Part shown: piece after piece, positions 26,201-40,143 of the stretch
How the letters are laid out: every line of letters begins with the position of its first letter
Numbering within the stretch: the first letter of the stretch is position 1
Source: Malurus cyaneus samueli
Lineage: Eukaryota > Chordata > Aves > Passeriformes > Maluridae
Assembly (NCBI GenBank): GCA_009741485.1
Contig: VKON01003655.1
Location: 329,099-393,098 of the forward strand
DNA length: 64,000 nucleotides
Reading direction: 5' to 3'
Program-made: the position numbers and the translations under genes
Notes under the pieces: model-generated
Told to the model about the DNA's origin: nothing
Databases searched by the model: none
The model's input: the letters and a program-made list of their open reading frames with translations, nothing else

Positions 26201-27252
26201 TCCTCTACATTTATTTATCCCACTTAGGTGACCTCCACTTCCCAACTAGCTGCATTTTGTCCATCTCACTTAAAGCATCTTCTCCCTCCCTCTCTGCTTT
26301 TTCCATCTAAATTTCCCTTCCACTTCCTCTCCCCTTTCTCCAAACCCAAATAAACCCACTTTGTCCTTGTCCCCTGAGAGAGGCTGATTCATGATTTGAC
26401 ATCAGCAGCCGCTCTCCTGGCCAGACCCAGCTTTAATTGCCACATTCCAGCTGCTGCCAGCAGCACATGTCCAGTGTCCCCTCTCCTATCCTGGGAGCTG
26501 GGGTTGGCAGCAGGAAGAGAACCTGCCCAGTTGTGCCTTCAGAGGCAGAAAGGGCGATCCTGAATTTAACCAGTTATTCCTCAGAGTGCAGCACTGGGAT
26601 TCACACAAGGGACTTGAGACAAATGAAGGAAGAGATGTAGGTTAAAAAAAATAACTTGGTTTAGGTTTTGGGTTTATTCTGGAGCACTGAAGGAAGAAAA
26701 AAGGCAATTCTTTGGAGTATGTTCAGAGCAAGGTTTTTGTCCAGCCCTGATCTTGTGGTAACCTCCATGGACTTGCTCTGCTCCAACCCTGCCCCCACCT
26801 TCCAGAATGTTCAGCCCACCTGAGGCTCAAGTGACAATTCTGGAGTGCCATGTTCAGACTGACACTGCTGGGGTTACCCTGCACAGCAAAAGGAATGGGG
26901 TTTGGACCTGAGACAAAGCCCTTCCAACTCAGGGTCTTTGCCCATTTAACCAAGGCCAGAGTTCAAAGAGCGACCCCTGACCTTGTGAAGCAGCACCTGC
27001 TCACCCTGGGCACTCAGGATTATCCTCCCCAGGGCAGCAATCCCACCTCTGCCCCAAGGCAGGCCGAGGGTGCTGGGGAGCTGTTCCAGAGCAGATGGGG
27101 CTGTTCCAGAGCTGCTGCCTCACTCCCTCACTCACTTCAGCAGCACTTGGGAGGTGGAGGCGACAGCAGCTAAAGCCCAGAACAGTCTTCAGTGCACTCT
27201 GACACCTGTGAAGGTGGGAAAGACAAACTTATGGTTACAGAGAATATAGACC

Positions 27253-27847
27253 TTTATTCATGTGAAATGCATCCACTTGCATCACTACTTGTTCTCCAGG
27301 CCACCGAGACATTCCCAGCTCAGGAGACAGGCTGGTTTTGCTTTACAGAAGTGGAGCCATCATTCTGTTTTCCCTGATGACACATCAGCAAAGCTGGCAA
27401 AGCAATCCAGAGGGGGTTTGCTCAGCACAAACTACACAGAGAACTTCTCTTCACTGGTCTGGGCAGTTCTGCACAGCATATTATCTACACAAGGACAAAA
27501 GGACTCCAAACACACAGACAGCTGGGATTCAAGTGTCTCCAATACCCACATAAGTCAAACCCAGGATTTTTGGTATTAAGACACTTGAATCCTGGTCTTG
27601 ATTCCAATCCTTCTCCCAGTATCCATTTGGTTGTTTAATATAATAAGCAAAATCCAACAGTACTTGTGAAGGATAAGCGTATTTTGCCAAAAGCAACAGT
27701 GACGTGGGGAAAGCTGGCTTGGGAAGAATGTATTTGTGAGGAAATAAGCTTAGTCAGTCTGACAGGGAGTTTTGGAGCAAGTGCACTGTGTGTAAATAAT
27801 TCCCTGTGAGTGCTGATTTCCCCTGCTTGTGCATAACAGACTTTATT
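27253..27847 (-). terminator. TMEM230: Candidate poly(A) signals for TMEM230
   Basis: Downstream of the TMEM230 stop codon on the minus strand, AATAAA occurs at 27,847-27,842 (about 460 nt after the stop) and again at 27,258-27,253 (about 1.05 kb after). Either could end the 3' UTR. Which one is used cannot be decided here. Confidence 0.4.
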
Positions 27848-28306
27848 CCAGTCAAGCTCAGGACCAGTAATTTGGAAGCAATTCTAACGGACAGAGAGCA
27901 AAAGGAGAATTTAATGGGTTTGTGTCCAAAGGTAACCCAACAATAACCACAATCTAGTGGAAAACTAAAATAAACTCTATAAAACACTTGCAGAAAAAAA
28001 CAAGTATCTCTGCTGCTGAAACCAGCTCATCTATTTTTGGAAAACTGCCTTGCCCAGGAAGCACTTCCCAGCAAGCGGAATTATGCAACCCCGAGAGGAA
28101 AAATACCATAAATCCCAAGTTCTTTGCAATTCCTTTTGGTCAATTCCACGCTTGAGCCCCCACCCCCCAAACTGGAAAACCTGCAACATCTCAACTCCAG
28201 GAGCTGGCGCCGTGTGACGGACACACATGAGCTGTACCCTGCCAGGCCACGGCGTCAGGGAACTCCCAGCTCTGACCAACCTATTAAAGTGGGATTAATT
28301 AAGGGC

Positions 28307-30283
28307 TCAGTCATCAAAGTCAGGGATGTCGTCGTAGGAGTAGCCCCGGTAGCCCTTGGAGGCGTAGTAGGCGATGCGCAGGTGGTAAAAGCCTGGCAGG
28401 AACACGAGGATGCCGATGATCAGCACAGGGATGGCCCGGTCTGTCTCCTGCAGGGAAAGAGCCCAGCCCAGTGAGGAGAGATCTGCAGGAGGGGTGACCC
28501 TTCCTCTCCCATCCTGTCTGCTCTAGGGGAAGGTGTCCCTGCCCAAGGCACTGGGTAGGAATGAGATGATCTGTAAGGTCCTTCAAACCCAAACCACCCC
28601 ATGATTCTGTGATTCATTCTCAAGGCTCAGCAAGCTGAGAAATAAAAATCCATCTTAAATTACAAATATCTCTGCTGTCTTCAGGCTGAGCCTTTTATCC
28701 TGTCCTGGCATCTCCTCCTTGCTGCAAGAACCCCTCAAGGGACTTTGTCCTTTGTCAGAGACCTCCCCAGGGTCTGCAGCCAAGGCTGGCAGCTGTAAGT
28801 GTGGTGGAGTGCAAGCCCAATGATCTGTGCCTGGAGTGCTGCTGATAAAGCCCAGAGGCTGCTGGTCCCACAGAGATAAAGCAGAGGTGCCAACTGCACA
28901 GTGAGTCCATCCAGCACAGGGAGCAGGGGGCAAGCACCCAGAACTGCAGGCAGCAGATTCCCTTTCCATGGATAACAACCACAGAGAGATGGGAAAGTGC
29001 TGCAGTGTCCCACACAGGATCTGGCAGCTCCTGCTCTGTCACTGCATGATCTGCACTGGAGGAGTGGTGATCCTGCTCTGAGGTTTCTCCAGGACAGGAA
29101 TGTGACCTCCCCAGGGACAGGGAACTGGCCAGGGACAGCAGGGAAACCCAGCCCTCCCTGGAGATCCCCAGACCAGTTCTGAGCCTGCTCCAGCCAGACT
29201 GACTGCAGGATCCACAGGGCTCTGCTGCCAGGGAAATGGGGCTGCCAGCACAGCCAGGCCATGCTGGCAATGAATTCCCTGCTCACTCCCTTTGGCTCTG
29301 CATTTCTACATGGACCATGAGGACAAGACCATGGAATTGTTGAGGCTGGAAAAGACCTTTAAGGCCATCAAGTCCAACCATCAACCAGCTCCACACCCCA
29401 GCCACATCTACTCATGTTTGGAACACTCCCAAGGATGGGGACTCTACCACTGCCCTGGGCAGCATGGGCCAGGCCTTCCCCACCCTTTCCATGACAAATC
29501 TTTCCTAATATCAAATTTAAACCTCCCCGGTTGCAACTTGAGGCTGTTTCCTGTCACCTGATGGTCGATAAGGGCTCAGGGCAGCTTTGAGGACAGTGCA
29601 GAAGTGGTACCAGAGGTGTCATTAAACACTTACACCTTTGCTGATGTAACCTGCCAGAAGCAGGGCTCCAATGATGATGAGGAAGGTCCCAATCATGAAG
29701 AGTACCACAGCTAGGGCGATGGCCTTGTAGGGGATTTTTGGTGGGCTCTTCTTGAACTGGATGGAAAAACCCCAAATATCAAACAGCTGAACTCAGCACA
29801 GCTCCCCTCCCACCACAGCACAGATGTGACCCCACAGCTGGCAGACTTGAATTGGGCAGTTCTGCTGCCAGGCTCTGTAATGGCCCTTCCATGAGGAATT
29901 CTGTCCATGGAAACCCTGCTGAGCCAGCCCTTACTCCCATCACTTCACATCTGCTGCCATTGTCACCCTCCTCCATAGAAATGCATATTAAACAATCAGT
30001 CCTGTTCCCAGGAAGGCACTGTGAGCTTTCCAGAGGGGAAGGGCTGAGGGTTTGGCTCCCACCTGCCTTTGTCCCTCTCAGAGCTGCAGCTGCTCCACCA
30101 GAGATGCACAAGATGCAGCTTCTTGTGCAGTGCCAAACTGTGGCTGCCCATCCTCATGCTTTTACACTTTTCCCCACTTTTTACCTGCAGGTCAATATAT
30201 CCATCATCGGTGCTGGAGAGCTTGGAATATTTGACTTTGCTACTGGGAATCCCAGCAGAGAGATTGGTCCGCGACGGCATCAT
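28307..30283 (-). CDS. TMEM230: TMEM230, two-pass vesicle membrane protein
   Basis: Three coding exons on the minus strand join in frame: 30,185-30,283 (33 codons), 29,634-29,756 (41) and 28,307-28,447 (46 plus TGA). The product is 120 residues, the same length as human TMEM230. All introns are GT/AG and phase 0. The start is MMPSRTNL at 30,283; a second ATG follows at once. The N-terminus [11 protein letters not shown] is cytosolic and highly conserved. Hydrophobic helices span about residues 45-67 and 80-97, and the tail ends [11 protein letters not shown]. The family is DUF872; the protein is reported on secretory, recycling and synaptic vesicles, and a link to Parkinson disease has been proposed but disputed. 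Residues 75-77 are ETD, where my recollection of mammals is GAD or similar. Exon 2 begins at 30,312 with 5' UTR; exon 1 is non-coding. Confidence 0.96.
28525..28620 (+). repeat. CR1 LINE 3' fragment
   Basis: Sense CR1 end inside the last TMEM230 intron. It reads 'aggtgtccctgcccaaggca', then 'aaggtccttcaaacccaaac', and finishes 'ccatgattctgtgattcatt', showing the terminal ATTCTRTG repeat clearly. Confidence 0.85.
29325..29562 (-). repeat. CR1 LINE 3' fragment
   Basis: Antisense CR1 in the last TMEM230 intron, abutting exon 3 within about 70 bp. Landmarks are 'ggctggaaaagacctttaag', 'gccatcaagtccaaccatca', 'cccaaggatggggactctac' and 'tttcctaatatcaaatttaa'. Confidence 0.85.
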
Positions 30284-32387
30284 TCCACGGGGGCCTGGGC
30301 ATCAGCTACAGCCTGGAGAGCAGCAAAGAGTGAAAACAGGAGAGAAAACTGGATGGTGGAGACCAGAGACAGGAAACAAGTTCCTGCAGAAAAACTACCG
30401 TGACAAGGCTTTGCTACACAAAGGGCATCTTTGTTGTTCTTCATAAATTGAAATGTTTCAAACAAAGGATCTAAGCATTTAATTTTATGCCTAAAATACA
30501 AAATGGATACAGGTGCAACAGGGCTTGCCAATATTTGGAATCAAGGTAGAACCTGTGCTTCAAACCAAAGAGAAATTCCAGAGTGGTGCCCAGGGTATAA
30601 CCCCATTCTCACTCCTCAAGGAGCTCCTGCTGCCAGCACAGAGATGTCTGAGCTCCAGTTATTTCTGAACAGCAAACAAACCCAAATCAGAGCTAAACAA
30701 AACAGCTTTTCAACCATCAGGATATTTTGCAATAGAGCAATTTTGGAAAAAAAAAAACCCAAACAAACCCAACCACTGGAAACTGGAATGAAATGGAGTT
30801 GTCATGGAGACAGCAGAAGTGACTCAGAGCAGGACAAGGAGTCGGAGTGTGAGTGGTGAGAGGTCACCCAAACCCTGGTGACAGCCCAGCTCAGAGTGTG
30901 CAGGGCAGGGCTCTGCTTGGTTTCTCTGGGTTCTGCTCCACAGGGTCACAATGCCAGGGGCTAATCCTGCCCCTCTGTGCCTGAGAGACATCTCAGGGAC
31001 AGGGATCAGAGCCAGCTCTGTCCCTTGGAATCCACCTTCCCAGGGGCTGGAGCCAGCATCCACCCTGTAAACCTCCCCTGCCAGTGCAGAGCCAGGAATG
31101 GGGCACCAGCAGCAACTGGGGGTCCGTGCACCCACAGCCCAGGATCACAATTCCCAGAGAAGAGGCAGGAAAGGGCTTCCCACACCTCCCAACCTCAATA
31201 ATGCTTTTATTTTCTGACAAAGTCTGGAATCAGGAGAACAAAAGCACATATTCCAGCGGTGCCAAAAGGAAGGGATAAAGACTGTTTCCATAACACGCTT
31301 TAGCATCAGAGGTGCTACATCTACACAAAATACTGAGTCTTCACCTGAACTGAATGAAACCCTTTGTCTCCCTGTCACTAATTGCTGGCACATTCCCCAC
31401 TCAAGTTTTGTTCCTCCTGCTGTAAACTTGACTTTTATAAAATCCCCTCTGATCTTAAATCCCAACCACTTAACCTTTGATTTGAACTTTGGGCTTTTGT
31501 TTTGGTAACAAAACCCAAACACGGACAAAACATTTTTAGCCCTATGGATAATAGAAACAGCACCCACCTGCAGGGTGGCAGTCCCTGCTCTCTGCACATC
31601 CTTGTTTCTCAGGTCATAGACCCAAACACCCCATGGCTCTCCCACATGCCTGGAGCAGATGTGCAGGAGGGGGGAAAGCCAAAATAAATCAACATTTCAG
31701 CAATGTGCCAGATTTCCTGAGTCTGCCCCATTTTGCTCTCTTTTCTTACCCACTGCTGCATTTTTTACCAGGCTATTTAATGTCTTCTTTGGATTCTTCC
31801 CATTTTACACTTGCATTAGCTGCCCCATTGCCTCACTTACCAAGAAGAAAGAGGCTGTTGAGGACAAATGTATATAAAATACAAAATACTCTCCCAGATC
31901 TTACACTGAAGGGCCAGGTTCAACTCCACTGAACTTCACACCAAATGAGCACCACAGTGGTTCAAGAGCAGGAACCAGTGCAGTGCTGGGCTCTTTGTGA
32001 GCCAAATATATAAATAATCAGGGCTTGAGAAACTCGAACGAAACAATTAATATTGAAATTCCAAGTTTCTAATATGGCAGTTGTGTTTCAAACCCCGTGG
32101 AGGCTCCAGGACAACGCCAGGAAACCCAAACACGGCAGCTCCGCCCAGAATCCCGACGGTTCCCCCTCAGGACATCGGCAAGGGTGGGGATGTCGCTTTG
32201 TGGCCCTTTTGGGAGCCGCCACCTCCCCCGGGACACCCGAAATGGGGGATCCCAGCAAGGCCAGGGCGTCCCCCGCCTGCACCCCCGACCTCGCGTCGCT
32301 CCCAAATCCACCCAAAACACACGAAACCCACCCAAATCCGCCGCAAACCCACCCAAACCCACCCCAAGCCCCAGACAGTGCCCTCAC

Positions 32388-32940
32388 CTGCTGCTCGCCA
32401 GCCGCATCCCGGCCCCGCAGCGTCCTTCCGCGAACCCGGGAAGTTGATCCGCTGACGGCCCTTCGCTTCCAGGTCACGGCCGGGGCTGTGCCGGCCTCCG
32501 GCTCCTCCCGAGCTCTGCCGGGGCTGTCCCGCTCCTCCCGAGCCTCTGCCGGGGCTGTCCCGCTCCTCCCGAGCTCTGCCGGGGCTTCCCGCTCCTCCCG
32601 AGCTCTGCCGGGGCTGTCCCGCTCCTCCCGAGCCTCTGCCGGGGCTCTCCCGCTCCTCCCGCTCCTCCCGAGCTCTGCCGGGGCTGTCCCGCTCCTCCCG
32701 AGCTCTGCCGGGGCTTCCCGCTCCTCCCGCTCCTCCCGAGCTCTGCCGGGGCTGTCCCGCTCCTCCCGCTCCTCCCGAGCTCTGCCGGGGCTGTCCCGCT
32801 CCTCCCGCTCCTCCCGAGCTCTGCCGGGGCTGTCCCGCTCCTCCCGTTCCTCCCGAGCCGCTCTCGGCCCGCGGGAGCCACCGCAGCTTCCCTGGAATTT
32901 GGAGCTGTTTCATCAACAGCCGCCTCGGACACATCGCCCC
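32388..32940 (-). promoter_or_regulatory. TMEM230: TMEM230 CpG promoter and non-coding exon 1
   Basis: A GC-rich block ends on the minus strand in GAGCAGCAG|GTGAGGG, a good donor at 32,388/32,387, which pairs with the acceptor of TMEM230 exon 2 at 30,312. Exon 1 is therefore untranslated and starts somewhere upstream of 32,388; the transcript start is not resolved. No TATA box is seen. The block immediately upstream is a 10-unit GC-rich minisatellite, listed separately, so the core promoter is partly built from repeats. Confidence 0.65.
32502..32857. repeat. GC-rich minisatellite in the TMEM230 promoter
   Basis: Ten units of about 30-39 bp share the core 'ctctgccgggg' and the linker 'gctcctcccgag'. 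Units differ in three ways: 'gagctc' versus 'gagcctc' before the core, 'ctgtccc' versus 'cttccc' after it, and presence or absence of an extra 9-bp 'gctcctccc'. These variants recur in blocks, so the array grew by multi-unit duplication. One strand is read through by a long open frame of Ser-Arg-Ala-Leu-Pro-Gly type, which is a by-product of the repeat. Confidence 0.9.
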
Positions 32941-34079
32941 CTCCACAGCTGAAATTCCAGAGGGAGATCGGGATGTTATGGAGATCGGGATGTTATGGAG
33001 CGTCAGCAGCGGGGCTGGGGAGGTGACACATGTGAGACTTTATTTTAGAGAGATAATTTAATGTCCAATATTAAATCAGGTGGGGACAGCCAGGCGTGTG
33101 CCACCTCCGAGGAGCTTCCCAAGGAGTTTTGCTTCCTTCAAGTTAGCACAGTACAGGCTGTATTTAGATCGCCTTAAATTCCAAAAGAATTATTTATTCT
33201 TATTTAATATCTCTTTGCTAAGAAAGTCTAAATACAAACCTGGAAAACTTCCACTCTTGAACAAGGAGAAACACACCCAGCATTTATTAACCCTGCCCAG
33301 CCGCGTTTGAGTGTGTGCCCGCGCATTTGGGTTTTTTTTGTTTTGTTTGGAAGGGAACATCCTTTAAAATGTTGATAATTTGGGCATGGCAGTGGCTAAG
33401 TAAATCCCCAGCTGCTTTCAGGATTTGTGTGGAGCAGACAGGACACGAGTATGTAAATACACATGTTAAACAATGTTTCTTGCAACACAAGACTGCTCAT
33501 TTTATCATTTAGCAGTAAAAATAAATTTTTTAAAAAATTAAATAAAGCATTTCTCTGATTTTTACAATGTGTTAATAGGTAGAAGAGCACAAAGAATAGT
33601 TTGGTAAACCCCACTGCAACAGGAAGTTGCATCAGAAAGAATTTGCTTCAATCATTGGCCCAGCTTTATGCACATCACAGCCCCAGAATCCTTCCCTATT
33701 TTTAGGAAGGATATTTCCCTATCCATAAACCTTGGATTCCTCACTAAATCCCAAGATTTTGCAAAATTTTGCACAAGCCCCTGCTTCCTGTGGGTACCGC
33801 AGGGCCAGGGCAGGCCCATCCCAACATCACATTTGGAGGGGAAGAGACCCCTGGTTATTTAAAGGACCTACCACTGTTCTGGGCAAGAGCTCAGCAATTG
33901 CTAAAAAACTTTAGGACAAATTATCTTCCTTTCCAGATGTTTTCCTTAAGGTGCTCAATTAACCAGAAAGCCAGTGAAGCTGGAGGATAAATGAGGAATG
34001 ATCTGGAGACATGAGCTCAACATGGGAGGCAGCTGCACCACAGGAGCAGAAAATCAGTGTCTAAATGCAGGATTGTGCA

Positions 34080-34200
34080 GTGATTTGCATTGGAAGGGAC
34101 CCTAAAGCCCATCCTGTTCCACCTCTGTCCCTTCCACTATCCCAGGCTGCTCCAAGGCCCATCCAACTTGGCGTGGGACACTTCCAGAGCACCCCCAGGA
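34080..34200 (-). repeat. CR1 LINE 3' fragment
   Basis: Antisense CR1 between TMEM230 and PCNA: 'tttgcattggaagggaccct', 'cttccactatcccaggctgc' and 'tccaaggcccatccaacttg'. Confidence 0.75.
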
Positions 34201-34467
34201 GTGCTGGTCCCAACGGGAGTCCAGGAGCGGGGCACGGGGCAATCCTGTCCCGCAGCCCTGCGCAGGTACTTTCCCTCCCGTGGCAGCACCGTCATTGACC
34301 CAGCGGAATTGGTTTCCTCGCCGGCACTGCCACCTTGTGACATCCTCCTGTCCACCCGCCGGGGCCTCTCAGGGACAGCTTTTCAGGCAGTTTATGCCCA
34401 GGATACTCCGGTCTTACTGACCGGTGGGAAGTACACAACTGTCAGCACAGCAGCAGCACCACGGTCA

Positions 34468-34670
34468 CCACTAACTGATGTCACCCAGTGCCCCATCCAC
34501 ACGTGTGTGGAATACTCCCAAGGATGGGGACTCCACCACTGCTGTGCCAGGCCTGGGCAGCCCTTTCCAGGAAGGAATTTTCTCCAATATCAAACTTAAA
34601 GCTCCCTTGGCACAATTTGAGATTTTATCTCCCCCTGTCCCTTGTTCCCTCGGAGCAGAGCCTGACCTGC
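34468..34670 (-). repeat. CR1 LINE 3' fragment
   Basis: Antisense CR1 related to the copy at 29,325: it shares 'actcccaaggatggggactc' and 'caccactgctgtgccaggcc', then 'ttttctccaatatcaaactt'. Confidence 0.75.
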
Positions 34671-35269
34671 ACCCAGCTCCACCCTCCTCAGGGCTGGCAG
34701 AGCGGAGCTCCAGCCCTGACAGCCCAGAGCCTCTGGCCCCACACCCTGACCCCACTGAGTGGCCCCACAGCTCTTTGTGAGTCGCTTGCTCAGCACAGAG
34801 ATAAAGGTTTGGTGGGGCCCTGTGAAGAGCAACTGCCCCAAGCTGTTTTTAAACCCCTTTCACAATCAGACCCTGTGGGTGAACATGGTGTGAACATCAG
34901 TCATCACCCACCATAAACACCCCTCCATGTGGGGAGGACTTACTGGTGCTCAAGTGAAGGCAGCACACGGCAACAGAGCAGGTGAAGGCATGGGACAGCA
35001 CCCAAGGGTGTGCAGCTTCACCTCAGCACAGCCAAACCCAGGAGGGGTCACAGCCCTGGTCAGCCCAAGGGGCTGTGGTTCCCAGTGACACCACTGCCCA
35101 TGGGGAAGCCACAGAACAGACTGGCACTGCCCAAGGTGGTGCTTTGCACAGAACACAACCAAAGCAGTGGGGGCTGCAGGGGAGGGGGCTCTGTCCTGCT
35201 CAGGGGAGACCCCACCTGCAGAGCTGCCCCAGCCCTGGGAGGATGTGGAGCTGCTGGAGTCCAGAGGAG

Positions 35270-35635
35270 GCACCAGGATGATCACAGGGATGGAGCAGCT
35301 CTGCTGTGAGGAAAGGCTGGGAGAACTCAGATTGTTCAGCCTGGAGCAGAGACCAGGAGTGACCTAATTGTGGCTTTCTGGTGCCCAAAGGAACCAACAA
35401 GAAAGAGGAAGAGACTATTTCCAAGAGTCTGAAGTGCCAGGACATGGGGAATAATGGCTTCCCACTGCCAGAGGGCAGGGTTACATGGATACTGGGAAAG
35501 AATCCCTCCTTGTGAGGGGGGTGGGGTCCTGGAGCACCTGGACAGTGTAAGGTGTCCCTGCCCATGGCAGGGTTGACACTGGATGGGCTTTAAGGTCCTT
35601 TCCAACCCAAACCATTCCACAGTCCTGTGAGTAAA
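35270..35635 (+). repeat. CR1 LINE 3' fragment
   Basis: One of the longest CR1 pieces here, about 365 bp, in sense orientation. It runs from 'tgtgaggaaaggctgggaga' and 'ttgttcagcctggagcagag' to 'gggctttaaggtcctttcca' and 'acccaaaccattccacagtc'. It ends roughly 175 bp downstream of the PCNA poly(A) signal. Confidence 0.9.
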
Positions 35636-35828
35636 TGAAACAGCATCACTGACCAATTAATTATCCAAAGCGTAAGGACCCATCCATTCACACCTTTAAG
35701 TGATCAAGGCTGGGAACTCTGAGCTTTGCATGGCCCTAAGAAAGGAGTCAGGGCACATCAGGACAGCCTGAAAAGCATTGATTCACCCACCCACATTTAA
35801 ACAGGATGAACTCCACGAAATTATATTC

Positions 35829-36248
35829 TTTATTTCCATTTTCCAAGTTTCAGTTAGAGTATCAGCTTTAAAAATAAATGAAGTAAAGTCATATAAACTT
35901 GTGGCATAATAAAACAGCAACCCTAAACTAAAACTCCACAGGTGAAACTCCAGGAAACGACTCATTAAATATTGTCCCTCTTCTTCAACATAAGCTGAAA
36001 GCACTAAGAAATTTCACCTTCAGACAGCATTCCAGAGATTATTGAGAGTACAGGAACAGACTAGAAAAGCTCAGGTTTCCTATTTCCAATGATACCAGTA
36101 AAGCAAAATAGTAAGTTGAAAAATATTTACAAAGATATCTACAAGATATGCCTACAGTGCTCCTAGGATGCTCCAAAGCCCTGGAATTGCTACCTCCACC
36201 TTTCCCTTCTCTCAGCCAGGAGCAGATCCCCCGTCAGTCTTGCTCCAG
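35829..36248 (-). other. PCNA: PCNA 3' UTR and poly(A) signal
   Basis: On the minus strand the sequence after the PCNA stop runs about 415 nt to a canonical AATAAA at 35,834-35,829. No coding potential is seen. Cleavage would be expected some 10-30 nt further on, near 35,810. Confidence 0.65.
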
Positions 36249-39560
<3,312 letters not shown>

Positions 39561-39833
39561 GTTCCACAGGCCCGCGTCCCGCCTCGCTGCGCAGCGATGG
39601 TGGCGGGCGCGATCCTTGAGCGGGGCCGGTGCCACAGAGGGGATGGTGCCGCATATGGGGCCTGCCCGTAGGGACGGCTCGGGGGCGCGCCTCTCCTCAG
39701 ACACCGAGTCCTGGCTGGATCTCCAGGTCTGAGGGAAAACCAGCCACCAAACAAACCCATTTGTCCCTTCAGATAAACCCCTCACGATTCTCCTAGCGCC
39801 CAAGGAACCTCCCGCTCCCTCCCTCCCTCTCAT

Positions 39834-40089
39834 AGGCGCACTCGCGCCACAAATGATGGCGTCCCCCACATCCGGGTACACCTGGGCGCGGCCATGCCTC
39901 GCTGAGGCCCCGCCCCTCTCCAGTTCTACACCTCCCATTGGTCGGCCCTGACGCACGCCGCACCGCACAGGCGCACACGCCCCACCCATCATGGCGTACG
40001 TCCTCATCCGGGTACACCTGGGCGTGGCCAGCCCCGCACGAACCCCGCCCCCGGCGCCCATCCTGCGCCGCCCATTGGTGGTCGGCAGT
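39834..40089 (+). repeat. Tandem duplication in the CDS2 promoter
   Basis: Two copies, 39,834-~39,955 and 39,969-~40,089, lie 135-137 bp apart. They share 'aggcgcac', an ATGGCGT motif, 'atccgggtacacctgggcg', a 'ccccgcccc' GC box and 'cccattgg' (inverted CCAAT). Copies have diverged by substitutions and small indels but keep the order of motifs. Confidence 0.85.
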
Positions 40090-40143
40090 GTCCGGAGCTG
40101 TGTCGCCCCCTGGCGGCAGCGGCGCGGCGGTCGCGGGTCCGGC
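39834..40143 (+). promoter_or_regulatory. CDS2: CDS2 CpG promoter, TATA-less
   Basis: GC-rich sequence before the CDS2 start holds two GC boxes (39,908-39,916 and 40,043-40,051), two inverted CCAAT boxes (39,934 and 40,071) and two ATGGCG motifs, one set per duplicated unit. No TATA box is seen on this strand. This contrasts with the TATA-containing PCNA side of the same divergent promoter region. An ATG at 39,991 lies in frame with the 40,144 start and no stop intervenes, so an N-terminally extended reading is possible if transcription begins early enough. Confidence 0.6.

Larger units (their letters stand above)
15115..27250. other. Intergenic region, no gene recognised
   Basis: About 12 kb with no protein-coding exon I can support and no RNA gene. 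Open frames up to about 150 codons occur on both strands, but they lack splice borders, family resemblance and coding-type composition. Two short CR1 pieces (17,645-17,710 and 26,127-26,200) are the only repeats I recognise. Distal regulatory elements could be present but cannot be called from one sequence. Confidence 0.6.

Noticed and set aside
28735..29286. 183- and 171-codon overlapping minus-strand frames within the last TMEM230 intron
   Set aside because: Two frames overlap on one strand inside an intron whose flanking exons splice cleanly; no family is recognised.
32053..32952. 299-codon open frame on the plus strand (and long frames on the minus strand) near 32.5 kb
   Set aside because: The protein is a low-complexity Ser-Arg-Ala-Leu-Pro-Gly repeat produced by the GC-rich minisatellite and CpG island; several frames are open at once, which is a composition effect.
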